DNA of 64,000 bases from Cyprinodon diabolis (Eukaryota > Chordata > Actinopteri > Cyprinodontiformes > Cyprinodontidae): contig CM060080.1 in assembly GCA_030533445.1 (NCBI GenBank), forward strand, positions 8,109,717 to 8,173,716. Direction: 5' to 3'. Numbering within the stretch: position 1 is the stretch's first letter; every line of letters starts with the position of its first letter. The notes under the pieces were generated by a model, which did not search any database, was not told the DNA's origin, and saw nothing but the letters and a program-made list of their open reading frames with translations. The position numbers were made by a program, and so were the translations under genes. This document shows, in pieces, positions 19,801 to 31,800 of this stretch.

Positions 19801-22800
19801 ATCAATAGTTAGATAGGTAACTAGGTAGGAAGCTATATAGGAATCTAGATCAATAGTTAGATAGGTAACTAGGTAGGAAGCTAGATCAATAGTTAGATAG
19901 GTAACTAGGTAGGAAGCTATATAGGAATCTAGATCAATAGTTAGATAGGTAACTAGGTAGGAAGCTAGATCAATAGTTAGATAGGTAACTAGGTAGGAAG
20001 CTATATAGGAAGCTAGATCAATAGTTAGATAGGTAACTAGGTAGGAAGCTAGATCAATAGTTAGATAGGTAACTAGGTAGGAAGCTAGATTAATAGTTAG
20101 ATAGGTAGCTAGGTAGGAAGCTAGATCAATAGTTAGATAGGTCACTAGGTAGGAAGGTATATATGAAGCCAGGTGAGTAGTTAGATGGCTAACGAGATGG
20201 ATAGCTAGGTGGGTAGTTAGATGACTAACAAGATAGATAGCTAGGTGGGTAGTTAAATGGGTAAACATTCTTTAAGTCTATATCCTAGATTAACTGAAAT
20301 ATTAATATAGGTTTACTTATTAAAGAGGAAAATAGTGCATGCATTGTTTTTTTTAATCTAATTTCGGCTCACAGTAGTTGGCTTCAGCTCTCCTCTTAAC
20401 GCTTCCTAATCTTTCATACTCCCCCACTCCAGCTAATATACTTAGCAAATGGGCTGCGGTTGTACACGTGACCCTAATACGTAACAGCGACTGGCTTTAT
20501 AGTAGTTTAGCAAGAAATCCTAGTGCAAAATGTGAGTGATAAAGGGGACAGGGAGTGGAAAGCGGGAGATTGAGGGAAGTTAAAAGTTTACACCTGGGTC
20601 ACCATTCAGATCAGGGTTTGCTTCTCTGAAGCGTCTGAAGTACTAAAGGAAGTAGCAATCATGGAATTGAATCAACATAACTAAAAATGCTGCTGGCAGG
20701 ATCCTAAAGAACTCCACAAAGCTTCACCTGAGGATTTGGTTAGAGAATAATTTTGTCACCAGTGCAGAGCATGCATCACATTGGCAGCAAGTAGCTGGAA
20801 AAGCATCTGCCACTAAGACAAAGAGAAGCCTCTTCTGTCCAAGAATATCAGCGACAGCTGACATTCTATGAAGCTGAACAGGAGGAGATCTTTTCTCTAG
20901 AAATTTGTTCTGAAGAATAAGATTTTTCTCCGAAGGAGAAAAGGTTGAAACTTCTGTAATTCATGTGTGAGGATGCAAGCTGTAAACTGGAACAGTTCAA
21001 GCTGACTCTGTTCTGCAGAGACCTGACTGAAGACGTGCGGATAAAGAAGACAGTGGATGCCTGGATCAGCTCCTTAACCAGAGACACTCAGGTAAGAACA
21101 TTTGGAAATCCACCTGATCTGGAAGTTCTAAAGCTACGTTCTGCAGGCTTTAATGCTCAACTCCAATTTTTTTGTGAAATAGAATTTTTTTGCGTTGCCG
21201 TTCACATTTCCAAATATTTGCAACTTGTATGTGATCTCCTGTGTGAACTGCATTTATACAGCTTAAATGTCCTGCATGCACAGTAGAGGACGCAATGATG
21301 TCAGAAGCCAGCGTGCTCTGTGTTTACAAAAGTAAATATGAATGGTAGTGCTGGAGCGCATATAGCAATCTTTCCCAGCCTTAAATACTCAGTCTTTTAA
21401 AGATGGTTAAATATAAAAACGACTCTCCGCATCATCATCCACCATGGTTGTTGTTTTTTTTCCCACTTCTGAGTAGCAAGGCGCAGAATAGTGAAATTTG
21501 TCGGGTATTAATGGCTTTTAGTTCTGATGAATGCGACCTGGCCGTTCAGACACAGGTTACATTCGAAAAGATCAGATTCGTATTGGATTCAGGACCACGG
21601 AGCCAAGTGGTCTGGGTCACGTTAGAAAGAATCAGATCGTTATTGTTTAGACTGTCATGAAAAGATCAGATCCAGGTCGCATATGGGCAAAAAAAATCGG
21701 ATTTGGGTGACTTCCGACAGTGTGAACGTAGCCTAACAATCGTCGTTTTTCTCTTCTTTTCTATTTTCTCTCAGCCCCTTTCTGCCTTGATGCCAATGCA
21801 TGCCACACTTTTCAGATTTAGATTTTTTTTAAAGAAAATAAAAACAGAGATCCTTCATGCATCACTTTGTTTGTCAAACATGTGATCCTGCTAAAGTTTT
21901 TTTAAGCTCTCTTCTGTCTTCAGGTGCAGGATCAACCTCCTCCCCATCAGGGTGAGACGCGTCCAGGAGAAGCCAATCAGCACAGAGCAGCGAACGCGGC
22001 AAAGTTTCGACCCAGACCATCAGGTAGAGGGAAGACGCCGACGGTGCCCAGAGGAACAAGCAATAGGCCCGTTATGGGAAGAGGAAGCAGAGGCCAACCT
22101 GCTGGACACAGAACGGTCATACATGATCCTACTAACAGTGACGGGTCAGTTTGCTCGGCAAAGTGCAGCTGGTGACATTACCACTGCTTTGTGTACAGCT
22201 GCAGGAGGCGGAGCCTAATGGAGTCTCAGGGAACCTGATGGGCATCCAGCAGGAGGATGTTGGTGGAGAACTGTATCTGACTCGTCTGTACGGCAAACTC
22301 CCTCATGAAGGTCTGAGACGAACCCTGAAGAGGAGCCCGTACCCTCGTTTCATCTCCCCCGCATCCCCTCTGGGCAGGAAGCATCGACCCCGACTGGTGG
22401 AAAGCATCAGAGGTCTGGAGAAGCATTGAATCACTCGTGTTTCATTGGTGGAAGCTGTTCCTCCCTTTGATTGGCCTGTGATCTGTGTCTCCTGACAGGT
22501 GTAAGGGTGAAGTCCTGTAAGACTCAGACCAGCTTCTCTCCTCTCCACAGTCTGTCACTTGAGCCTCCAGTGGATTATACTGGAAGCTCCACTGGTGCCA
22601 CGGCCATCCCACTGCGTCAGTAAACAGACAGCCACACTCTGAGTCATCACTGCACCTCATTAGGATTTTATTTATACCTGAAAACAGCTGTAGGAACAAC
22701 CGTTGCTCTCTCTAAGTCAATCATACAGTTTCCTACGTTAGATTCATTTATGTTTGCAGATATTTACCATAACTGAGGCCTGGTCTCGCTGAGTGTTTGA

Positions 22801-25800
22801 ATTAACTGAGACAACCAGTCTGTAAAGCATTCTTCCACATTTGTTTGGGTTCCAGTCTGATTCCAAACGGCATCTATTCATTGAATTCTTCCAAACTCCA
22901 AACATTAAAGTCCATCATGAAAATGAGGAAAAATTTTTTAAAGGAAAAGTCCAGTCAGACTGCTCTGCCATACAGGCCTGATTGCCTCAGAGATGGTTGA
23001 CGCAACAGGTGGAGCCATCAATCATCCAAAGGAGGATGAGAGGAAACAGGAGGAGCTTCAGGTTGGAGGCTCCTGGTAAAGGCTGTGAATAATCAGACAT
23101 GGAATTTCTTACTATTTGTTAGAAATGTTCAGCAATCTAAAGGAAACGTCTTTCCATTTCTAGAGGAAATAAAATAATTTAAAATCATTTGAAACAAAGC
23201 TGGAACAGAACTCTCTTGATGGACTGTATACATTGAGTAATATTTCTTGCTGTGTTTATCTTTAATGGTTCTAACTAGTGATGTTATGAGATGAGCCGAG
23301 GCTTCGAAGTGCTTCGAGTAATGGAGGCGCCTCGGCATTTCCATGAGGCGCGTATCGGGGCTTGCTTCAATTAGGGGAGGAGCCAAAATCAATGACATCT
23401 GACATGACGCGACCGCTTCAGTAAGTGGTTCAGCTCGCCCCGAACTTCGGCAGGCATTTAAACAGCCTCAGTGTTCAGACAAGATGTGGGAGTTTGTAGG
23501 AGAGCTGCTGTCAGTTGGATAGATTCTAAGGATAGATTGGTTGGAAAAACAACCAACTAGTTAATCTAAACTATTTTGGTTAGATTAAATAGTGTAATGA
23601 TGAAAATCTAAGCAAACCACTGGTTACAGTTGTAATATTGGTTTTAAATAGTATTGCTTTCTCATTTGCAGTTACTACTGCAGGTGGCATCAGCTGTAAG
23701 ACATTGACATCCATTCCTTAGGTTGATGGTTCAAATCCTACCTCAGATTTTGAAAGTTGCGATGATAATAATGTGACTAATTTGTGTTGGTTTGCTCTAG
23801 TACACGTATAACTTCCAACCTGATTAAAACAAAAACTCTGAAAAAACTATCATGTTTGAATAAAAATGACTAAATCCTTTCATTTTGCTCATCATTGCCC
23901 AATTTACACAAAAACTTTCACTGCCTGCTTGAACTTATTTCACTAAAGTGGCAGAAAAACAGTGGACCTAAAAAATTGTTCTCTTCTAATACATTTTACT
24001 CACAAGAAAAACATACAAAAGATTTTATTATCAACCAATCATTAACAATTTCAAAGGAACGTAAATGGGGAAAAATGAAAAACAATTGCAAAAAAATCAC
24101 AGATTAAATTACTAACTGCAGTTCTGCACTCCACCAGTAGGTGGTGACATGTTCACATGAAGCTTCATGAACTGTGGGGATCGTTGATAACCTGACTCCG
24201 TCAGATGGATTTGCTCCGCATATCCATCTGGAAACCTTCCCTTGAAGTAATTTTGGGAAGGAGCGAAAATACTGGTTAGCTGATTGGCCTATGTTGGTGA
24301 TAGACGGGCCAAATAAACCAATCAGATCAACGAAGCATATGATGTACTAACAGAGCGACGACGAAGAGGAGCCAATTGATAGATCAAACTCTTGCTGAAA
24401 CCAGTCGGGAGAAGAGCAAAAACATCTTCTCCTCTGAGAAAAGCCTCCATAGTAGTGTTTTGCTCTTCTTTCAGTGAAGAAATACAGTGTAATTCTGATA
24501 AAACTTGTTCGATAGCCACGCTAACGCTAGTTTCATCAGCTGAAGCCGCCATGTTCTTTAGAGTGAACTGTCGCGCTTCTCGTTGCGTCACACCTCAACC
24601 CGCCTCAAAGCCAACGCTGATTGGACGTTCGTTTGGTGAACTGCTCCAAATTTTCTTTAACGGAGAGTCTCCAGACTGATCTGCGAGTGAAACCTTGAAA
24701 GCTCGTGAAATCAGGATGGTCTCACGAGGCTAGATCGTTGAAGGAATTTGGCCAAAACGGTTCAATGAGGCTTCAACTCACCATCACCAGTTCTAACCCT
24801 CATGATATGTAATAATTTAAAGGAAATAGGGAAGATAGTTTTTAAAGGTAAAGTGGGATGAAAACAAAGAAGATCTTTAGAAAGAATAAAGATCTGGATG
24901 TCTTACAGGTCCTCCCAGGATACACTCCTCCTCCAGGAGGGAGCATCCTCAGGAAGCTCCTCCCAGGATACACTCCTCCTTCATGAGTGGGCATGGTCAG
25001 GAAGTCCTTCCTAGTGCTCTGCCAGCTAGCGGCGCGGAAAGGAACGACAGCACCGATTACCAACAGGTGAACTTCATCACAAGTCTGCTGAACCACTCAT
25101 GGTGGCTTCTGGAAATGACATAAAGCTTCAGACGTCTCAATCAACTCTACAAATCATCTCTTGTGTTCAGAAACACCTGGAAGGCGAAGTGTAGCAGTGG
25201 ACGGTTTTAATTGGCTCATTCAGTATTTTCTAAGAGCGGAGGTTCTCAGCCTTTGCCGATTAGTCATAACCGTGAGGTGCTGCAGAAATGTTTTCCGTTG
25301 GATTTAAATCCAGACTTTGACTAGGCTACTTCAAAACTTCATTTTTGTTTTGGTGTCTGGAGTCGTGTTTGGTTTTAGATTTGGGGGTTTTAGTCCAGTG
25401 AAGGTCTTCCGCATGAAACCCACTCATTAACATTGAGACGTTCCAAAAACAATTGAAAAACAATCCACTGGACTTTGTTTCCAAGTTTGAAGACGTTTCT
25501 CTTCCCATCCAGGAAGCTTATTCAATTCTAAATATCAGAAATAGCGTTGAGTTCCAGGTTTTATATAGCAGCCCAACAAAGCCTTGTTTTTGTTTAGAAA
25601 ACACGCAACCAGAAACGGATAAACAGCTCCACCCCTTTGGAATGGGGGTCGTTTGGCTTCTTTTAGCCTGCAATGCCCCATACCTGTCTGTGGCTCTGAA
25701 AGGGAGGTTGTTAAAGGGTATTGTTGGCCAGGCTGAATAGATGAGGTCTTCTGTTCCCCTGTAAAGGAGCTGGTGTTGCAATGACAGTAACTATCTTCGA

Positions 25801-28800
25801 CAAACAAAAACAAGGCTTTGTTGGGCTACTGTATAAAGTAACTCAACATTCTGACATTTTGAATTGAAGAAGCTTCCTGGATGTGAAGAGAAACGTCTTC
25901 TAACTTCAAACAAAGTCCAGTAGATTGTTTTTTTAACTTTTTTGTAAAGACTATGACCTGTATGACTGATAACCTTCACCAGCAACATTGAGACTCCCTT
26001 TCCCTGGAGCCATATAGGTTTGTAGGTCTGTCGACTGCAGGTGGTTGGTGACCTCTGCTCCAATCTCTGCACCACAGGAGATATCATCATCATGATGCCA
26101 CACCGGAATTCCCTGTTCCTATGAAAGACTTGTTCTTTTCCAGGTGTTTTAGAGGTGGTCTGCACACCTTCACGGTCTAATTTAGTCAGATCTGAGCCTT
26201 TTTCCACCATCCTTAAACCATTAACATCTCTACTGGCCTGCCTGTCTTTAAATCAAAGTTTATTATCTTCTGGGTGGAGGAGCAGGGATGGGATCTCCTT
26301 GTTTTAGAAAAAAAAGCCCCTGATCCGAGGAGGACTTTGTGTTTTCATTGATCCATAACAGCAGCAAATCAGTAAAATTGTAGATTTCCTTCTAATTAAA
26401 CTGCTGGTAAATTTCTGAACTGATATTTTAGGCGCTAATCTGGTGTTTTGTTATTGACAGAAGCAGCAGCCGATCACAGAAAAGCCTTCATCTTCTCCAC
26501 TATGTATCATCAAGACAGCAGCAGCTGAGCCCCATGAAGATCATGAAGAAAACTTCCCTGGAAATAACTTTCTCTCTGTCTCTGATCTCAACCAGGTAAC
26601 CAGCAGCTCCCCCTGCTGGACACACACAGGTTAGCACATAGGCCTGCTGTGTTTACCAAGGTGAAAGGTCAGAATAGGGAAAGCAGAGCCAGGACTGTCC
26701 AAGAGCTCTCTGTAAAACCAAATGGAAATCAGAATTCCTTATAGATGAGGTGTGAGAATCCGTATATTTCTCTCATTCAGTACCAGTTTAGAAGCCATGG
26801 GGACGTCTATGAAGAAACTCCCCGTTTCTCCATCAACTCTGAAGTGGTTGTTTGGTTCCAAATTATTTCAGCAGCTGAGAAAAGCCATCAGCGGACGGTC
26901 AATCATCAATTCACCATGGCAACCGCCTCTTCTCCAGTATTACAGAGGATTTCAGTTTAGTTCATTCCCAGGGCTCTATGTTAACCATCGCCCCATCGCC
27001 CGGGGCAAGTAGTTTTTATTGTCTTGAGAGTACAAATTTCATTGCATTTGCCTGCCGGGCAAGTGCAATGATCGCAAAAAAAAATTATCATTCAAAATTA
27101 CTTTAAAAACACCGACATTTGCTGAAAAGGACCCACAAGCGTTGCCGGCGCCATCTTTGTTGTTTTGTACACATTCTCACGTGATTTGAAAAAGCTGCGT
27201 GATTTTCCGCTAGATGGCGTGATTCAGCTCTTGGGGAGAGAATTCTGCAGAGCAGCAGCTGGATGATGAATCAGGGGTCAGGGATTAGGAAAATAATAGG
27301 AAAATAATAATAATTGTATGCGCACAGTGTAAATATTTCTGTCATATGGCAGTCTTCTGTACAGTGGTCATACATTAAAAAATGTTCATTAAATTTTTTT
27401 TCTCTTAGACATTGGAGTGGTGCATTTAAATGTTATAGAGCTAAACATGTTAAATTGCTGAGTAGTAGTAGTGTAAGTTTTTTTTTAGATTTTTAACATT
27501 AAAATTTATATTTTTCCAAGCACACAACAGTTTAAAGCAAAGTTTAGTTTGAAAAGAATGTGCAGGAAGGATTGAAAAGCATGTTAACACGGTAATGTAG
27601 GCTTGAGTTCATTATCTGACGCTTGCATATACACACCAGGAACCTGGAAACTTAAAAAATACTGAATTACAAAAAACATTTAAAAAATAAACATGTTTCA
27701 TTGATATATACACAAAAATGAATATTAGGAACTATATTTATCAAACATTATACTGGGCAAGTAAAAATTGTTTCTTGGCAAATGAAATGTGAAAGTCATT
27801 TGCCCAAAGGCCAAGTGGTAAAAATCCTTAACATCAACCCCTGATTCCACTTTCTAATGAAAGCATTAACTTTTAAATCCTATGAATACAGATTCGTCCA
27901 CTGTGCCTCAGATTTCTGCGATGTCAGTGAGAAGTTATAGCCTGACGTAGTCCTACTCAATTCTAGTCAGAATATGAGTCTGATACTGCTCCATAGAGCT
28001 GTGATTATGGGGCGTGTTTCGAACGAACCAGGAAAAAAAATGCCTCTGCACTCAATTGGATAGACCTACAACCAATAAGAGCAACGGAGTGCGTGACGTA
28101 TGTTAAGCGACACATAGTTGTTGTCAACAAAAATCAAAGCGTGCAGTTTCACGCCTAGAATAAGAAGATGAGCCTTGATCGCGTTTCTCTGTTCCCCTTT
28201 TAAAATTAATTTGCTGTCGATATCTTCTAGAACAGACCTAATAGCAGAATCTACTCACCTCAGCTCTCCAGCGGCAGCCATTGTTGTTGTCACCCAAGCG
28301 CGGTTTGGTGACGTGGTTGATTACGTTACTGTTGATCATCTGTCCATCATCGTATAAAGCCCGCCCTGACAATTTGATTGGAAGGCCAGATATTGTGCGA
28401 GCATACTCGCGCTACTATGGAGCAATGCCAGACCGAACTTCCCGACCTCAAACGTTGTGGGCGGGACTAAGTTCGGAATGGCACCCAGGCTAGAGAAGTT
28501 CACCCTCACAGAGCTTTTTTTTGTGGAGTCTGAAGGGTTAAAATAGCAGCGGCGTAGCCAGAACATTGTCATAGCGGTGGCCAGGTAGGGACCAATGTAC
28601 ATCAAGGGGCGTCCAAAAGCGGAAAGGCGCCAGATCCTCAGAGTCAATCTAATGTTCTCCAATCAGTATTAGTCTCAAATATTAAAAATGGACTAGATTT
28701 CTTTCAGCTTTGAATTCTGGGGTGAACATGTATTTGTTTTCAGTTTTTACTTGAATTTGTGGAAAAATGTTGACTATATTTTTATCAATAACTGTTCTGA

Positions 28801-31800
28801 ATATTATTGATATTTATTTAAACTAATACCTACATTACATGGACTTAATGGCTGGTTATCCTCCCGTAGCAGTGTGTCACATTAAGCATGTCGCAGGTAT
28901 GAAACAGATATTTTTTGATTCATGCCCAATTTGAAGCGTTATGTATCTAAATGATATTGATGACTCTTAGATGACTGCAGATGTACATAACTTTCTGTTC
29001 AGAGGGGAACTAGTTAAAAATATCCACAGGGGTGGCCAAAGATTGGCTAAGGGGGGCCATGATCACCCCGGGCCCCCATCTAGCTCCGCCCCTGTAAAAT
29101 AGAGCTCAAAAACAGAAAGTTTGGCTCTGCTCACAGCGAACCCTTTCTGTGATTTTCAGATATTTCTTCTTAAAATAAGTGCATTTTGTCTTGAAATTAG
29201 GAATTGCTCCATTCTTTGCCAATGGAACAAGATCCTTTACATTTAAAAATAATAATAAAAAAAAATGTAAATAATAATTAAAAAATTGCGTTGTCTTATT
29301 GAAGTTTTTCATTTCATTGGCAAATCATCTTATTTACCTGCTTAAATTAAGAGTAAATACATGCAGTGCAGAAGGTTTTTTTTATGGAGAAAACAACTTT
29401 TAATCTGGTGAAGGTGGTTAAAAGGTTCTCCTCTCCAGGAAGAGAACAGTGAGGTGGGAGAGGAGGCCGTGGTGTTGGAGGGACGCCTGTCTCCAAGTCC
29501 GGTCCGGTACCACAGCCCAGCCTTCCCGCCTAGAGCCCCCTCCCCCCGCCGTGTTGAGAAAGGGGCCCCTGCAGTGACCGGCGGCCCTCGGCGGGATGTC
29601 CTGGAGGACCGGCTGGTGGAATGGTGCGACCGGGTCTGGGTTTCACCTCTGTGGGTTCTGCTGATTCTGCTCTGTGTGACTCTGCTCCTGTTGTTCTGTT
29701 TAGGGTGGAGCAGCAGCTGATGTCCAGGATGATTGCTGACATGTACCCCCGGCCCCCACCTGATCCCGCCCAGAACGACTCCACGGACCAATCGGAGCTG
29801 GAGGAGCAGAGCCTCACGTCAGACATCGGTAGTTTGTACCAAACTCTTTTTGCCCTTTATTTCAGAACTTGTGCAGAACTTCTCATGTCCGTCTCGTCTG
29901 CAGTGAAAGCGGCGGGAGGAGGAGGTCTGCAACTCTTTGTAGACTCCAACATGTCCGTGGACTCGGCGTTAATTAGGCAGCTGGTTAACGAGGTTCTGAG
30001 TGAAACTGTGGCCCAGATGCTGAACGGCACAGATGTGGCTCCAGAGCCAGAAGTGGAAGCAGCTGAATCACAGCGTAATGAGGAAACGGAGGTAAAGAAA
30101 ATCCCTCAGCTCTCTGACCACCCACCAGCTTCTGTCTGACCTCGCCGTGTTTTTTAGCAGCAGCCGGCCCCACTGGTTCCCACACCGGTCCCAACGCCTC
30201 CACCCAGTGGGCCCCAGCCCAGCAGAGAGAGCCCCCCTGCAGCTACGCCTCCTCCATCCACACCATCCAGCCCAGTTATCCTGGAGTCTGCGGAGCCCGT
30301 CCCTACAGCAGGTCTGCAGCAGCAGATGTTCTGATCCAAACAATCAGATCAGATGTTGGTTTACTGCATGAACTTGTTTCATTTAGGTGCAGAACTTGTG
30401 AAAATAAATCCCCTCATTCTGTCTGATCAGAATTCCACTGATTTCAGCACCAAATAACCAGAGGTGGCCAGTCAAGATTCAGAAAGTCAAAGGTCTGCAT
30501 AGAGACCCTCTCCAACCTTTAGCATTTCCCGCTCTGGAGCTCAGACAGCCCAGATCGTTGCTCCTACCTCTGAGTGCTTCATCATTCATGGAGTCAATGT
30601 GGTTAGAAGTCTGGACTCCTGGCAGCCTTCAGTCAATAGGGGAAGGAAACTAACATGGAGGATTCTGGTTTAATAGGGCTACACTACAGCCTTATGCTAC
30701 GTTCAGACCGCACGCTGCAGACGCAGCAGGAGCAGCTAGTTTACATTCAAAATCAATGGTTGACGCGCATCAAGGCTCAGCAAAAAGTCCCGCAGCTTAA
30801 GCAGCGCCTCACGAGCTTCTCGGCATCTGATGTACGTCATGTGCTGCACAAGCAGCAGCGCCTGAAGTTGGAAAAATTTACCTTTAGCCGCTGGACCACA
30901 TCAACCAATCAGAGAAGCTGATCTGGGAGCTGGCAGGGAGTCAGACACAGCACTGCTGATGCAGAGCGCTATGATCACTCCTCTGAAACAGTTTATTAAC
31001 GCCTAAATGAACCTAAAATGTAGAAACCTGCCGGCAGAATATGTTCGCTTTTATTATCCCGGCAGTTTGGATTACGTACGTGAAAAACGCCTTCCAGCCG
31101 CCACAAACATTAGTGGAAAACCCCTAAGAGGCGACCGAGCCTAAGGCAGCTGCTGCTGGGGATTCCCAGTGACAGCGCACCGCCGGTATGTGGGGATCTG
31201 AGCGGCTCCCTCAGAGAAATAATTTTGAAGGCAGGATGGTAATCTGGATGAACTGACTGCACAGATCAGTTAGCACGCACGACCCATGTATGGCGGCCTT
31301 AGTCCTCGACCAGGCCGAGCCGGGTTCGAATCCGGCATGTGGTCCTTTCCTGCATGTCTCTCCCCCTCTTTCATCCCCCTTTCCTGTCAGCCTACTGTCA
31401 AAAAAACGAGCCACTAGTGCAGTAAAAACTAAAATAAATAAAAAAAAAATTAATTACTTTACTTCATTTAAAACACTTTACTGGATGTCTGACCTTAATG
31501 TGGACAAGAATCAAAAATGAAGCAGCAGAATCTTTCTTGCTGATTCCAGTGCTTGTCTGAACGTAGCATTCATAGGATAGGGTAGCTCTGCCCACTGCGC
31601 ATCAGACCCACTTTTCACCGTGGAGTAAGGTCAGCAAAGATGTTTCAGCCGCGCGTCAGAACTAAACTTTTTGCTACTCCTGCTCCGTTCGGTCAGAACA
31701 TAGCATCATACTGCAAAAACCATCCAGAAATAAGTCAGCATTTCCTAAATTAAGTTATTTTACCTGCAATTTCAGAATCAGAGTTACTTTATTAATCCTG

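Larger units (their letters stand above)
22622..26460. other. talpid3 intron with repeats; a missing exon is possible
   Basis: The family protein has extra residues between the flanking exons, and the phases (2 out, 0 in) do not match, so an exon is probably unrecognised here. 22991-23083 (after GCCTCAG, before GTAAAGG) looks slightly exon-like but does not resemble the family. Recognised repeats are a helicase-like fragment (24322-24591) and a foldback (25456-25930). Confidence 0.45.
26596..29438. other. talpid3 intron filled with transposon remnants
   Basis: Contains a GGGCAAGT-type element (about 26970-27850), a MITE (27938-28491), a hAT-like remnant (28548-29092) and a hairpin MITE copy (29150-29365). 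No exon seen. Confidence 0.5.

Noticed and set aside
11815..20265. CRISPR-like array of regular repeats
   Set aside because: Units are contiguous without unique spacers, and the genome is eukaryotic; it is a minisatellite.
22991..23083. Exon-like segment between TTGCCTCAG and GTAAAGG
   Set aside because: In the phase needed it gives RMRGNRRSF-type residues unlike TALPID3, and other frames have stops; not listed as an exon.
31300..31350. tRNA gene suggested by the GGTTCGAATCC box
   Set aside because: No acceptor stem or proper A box/anticodon arm; followed by a SINE tail.
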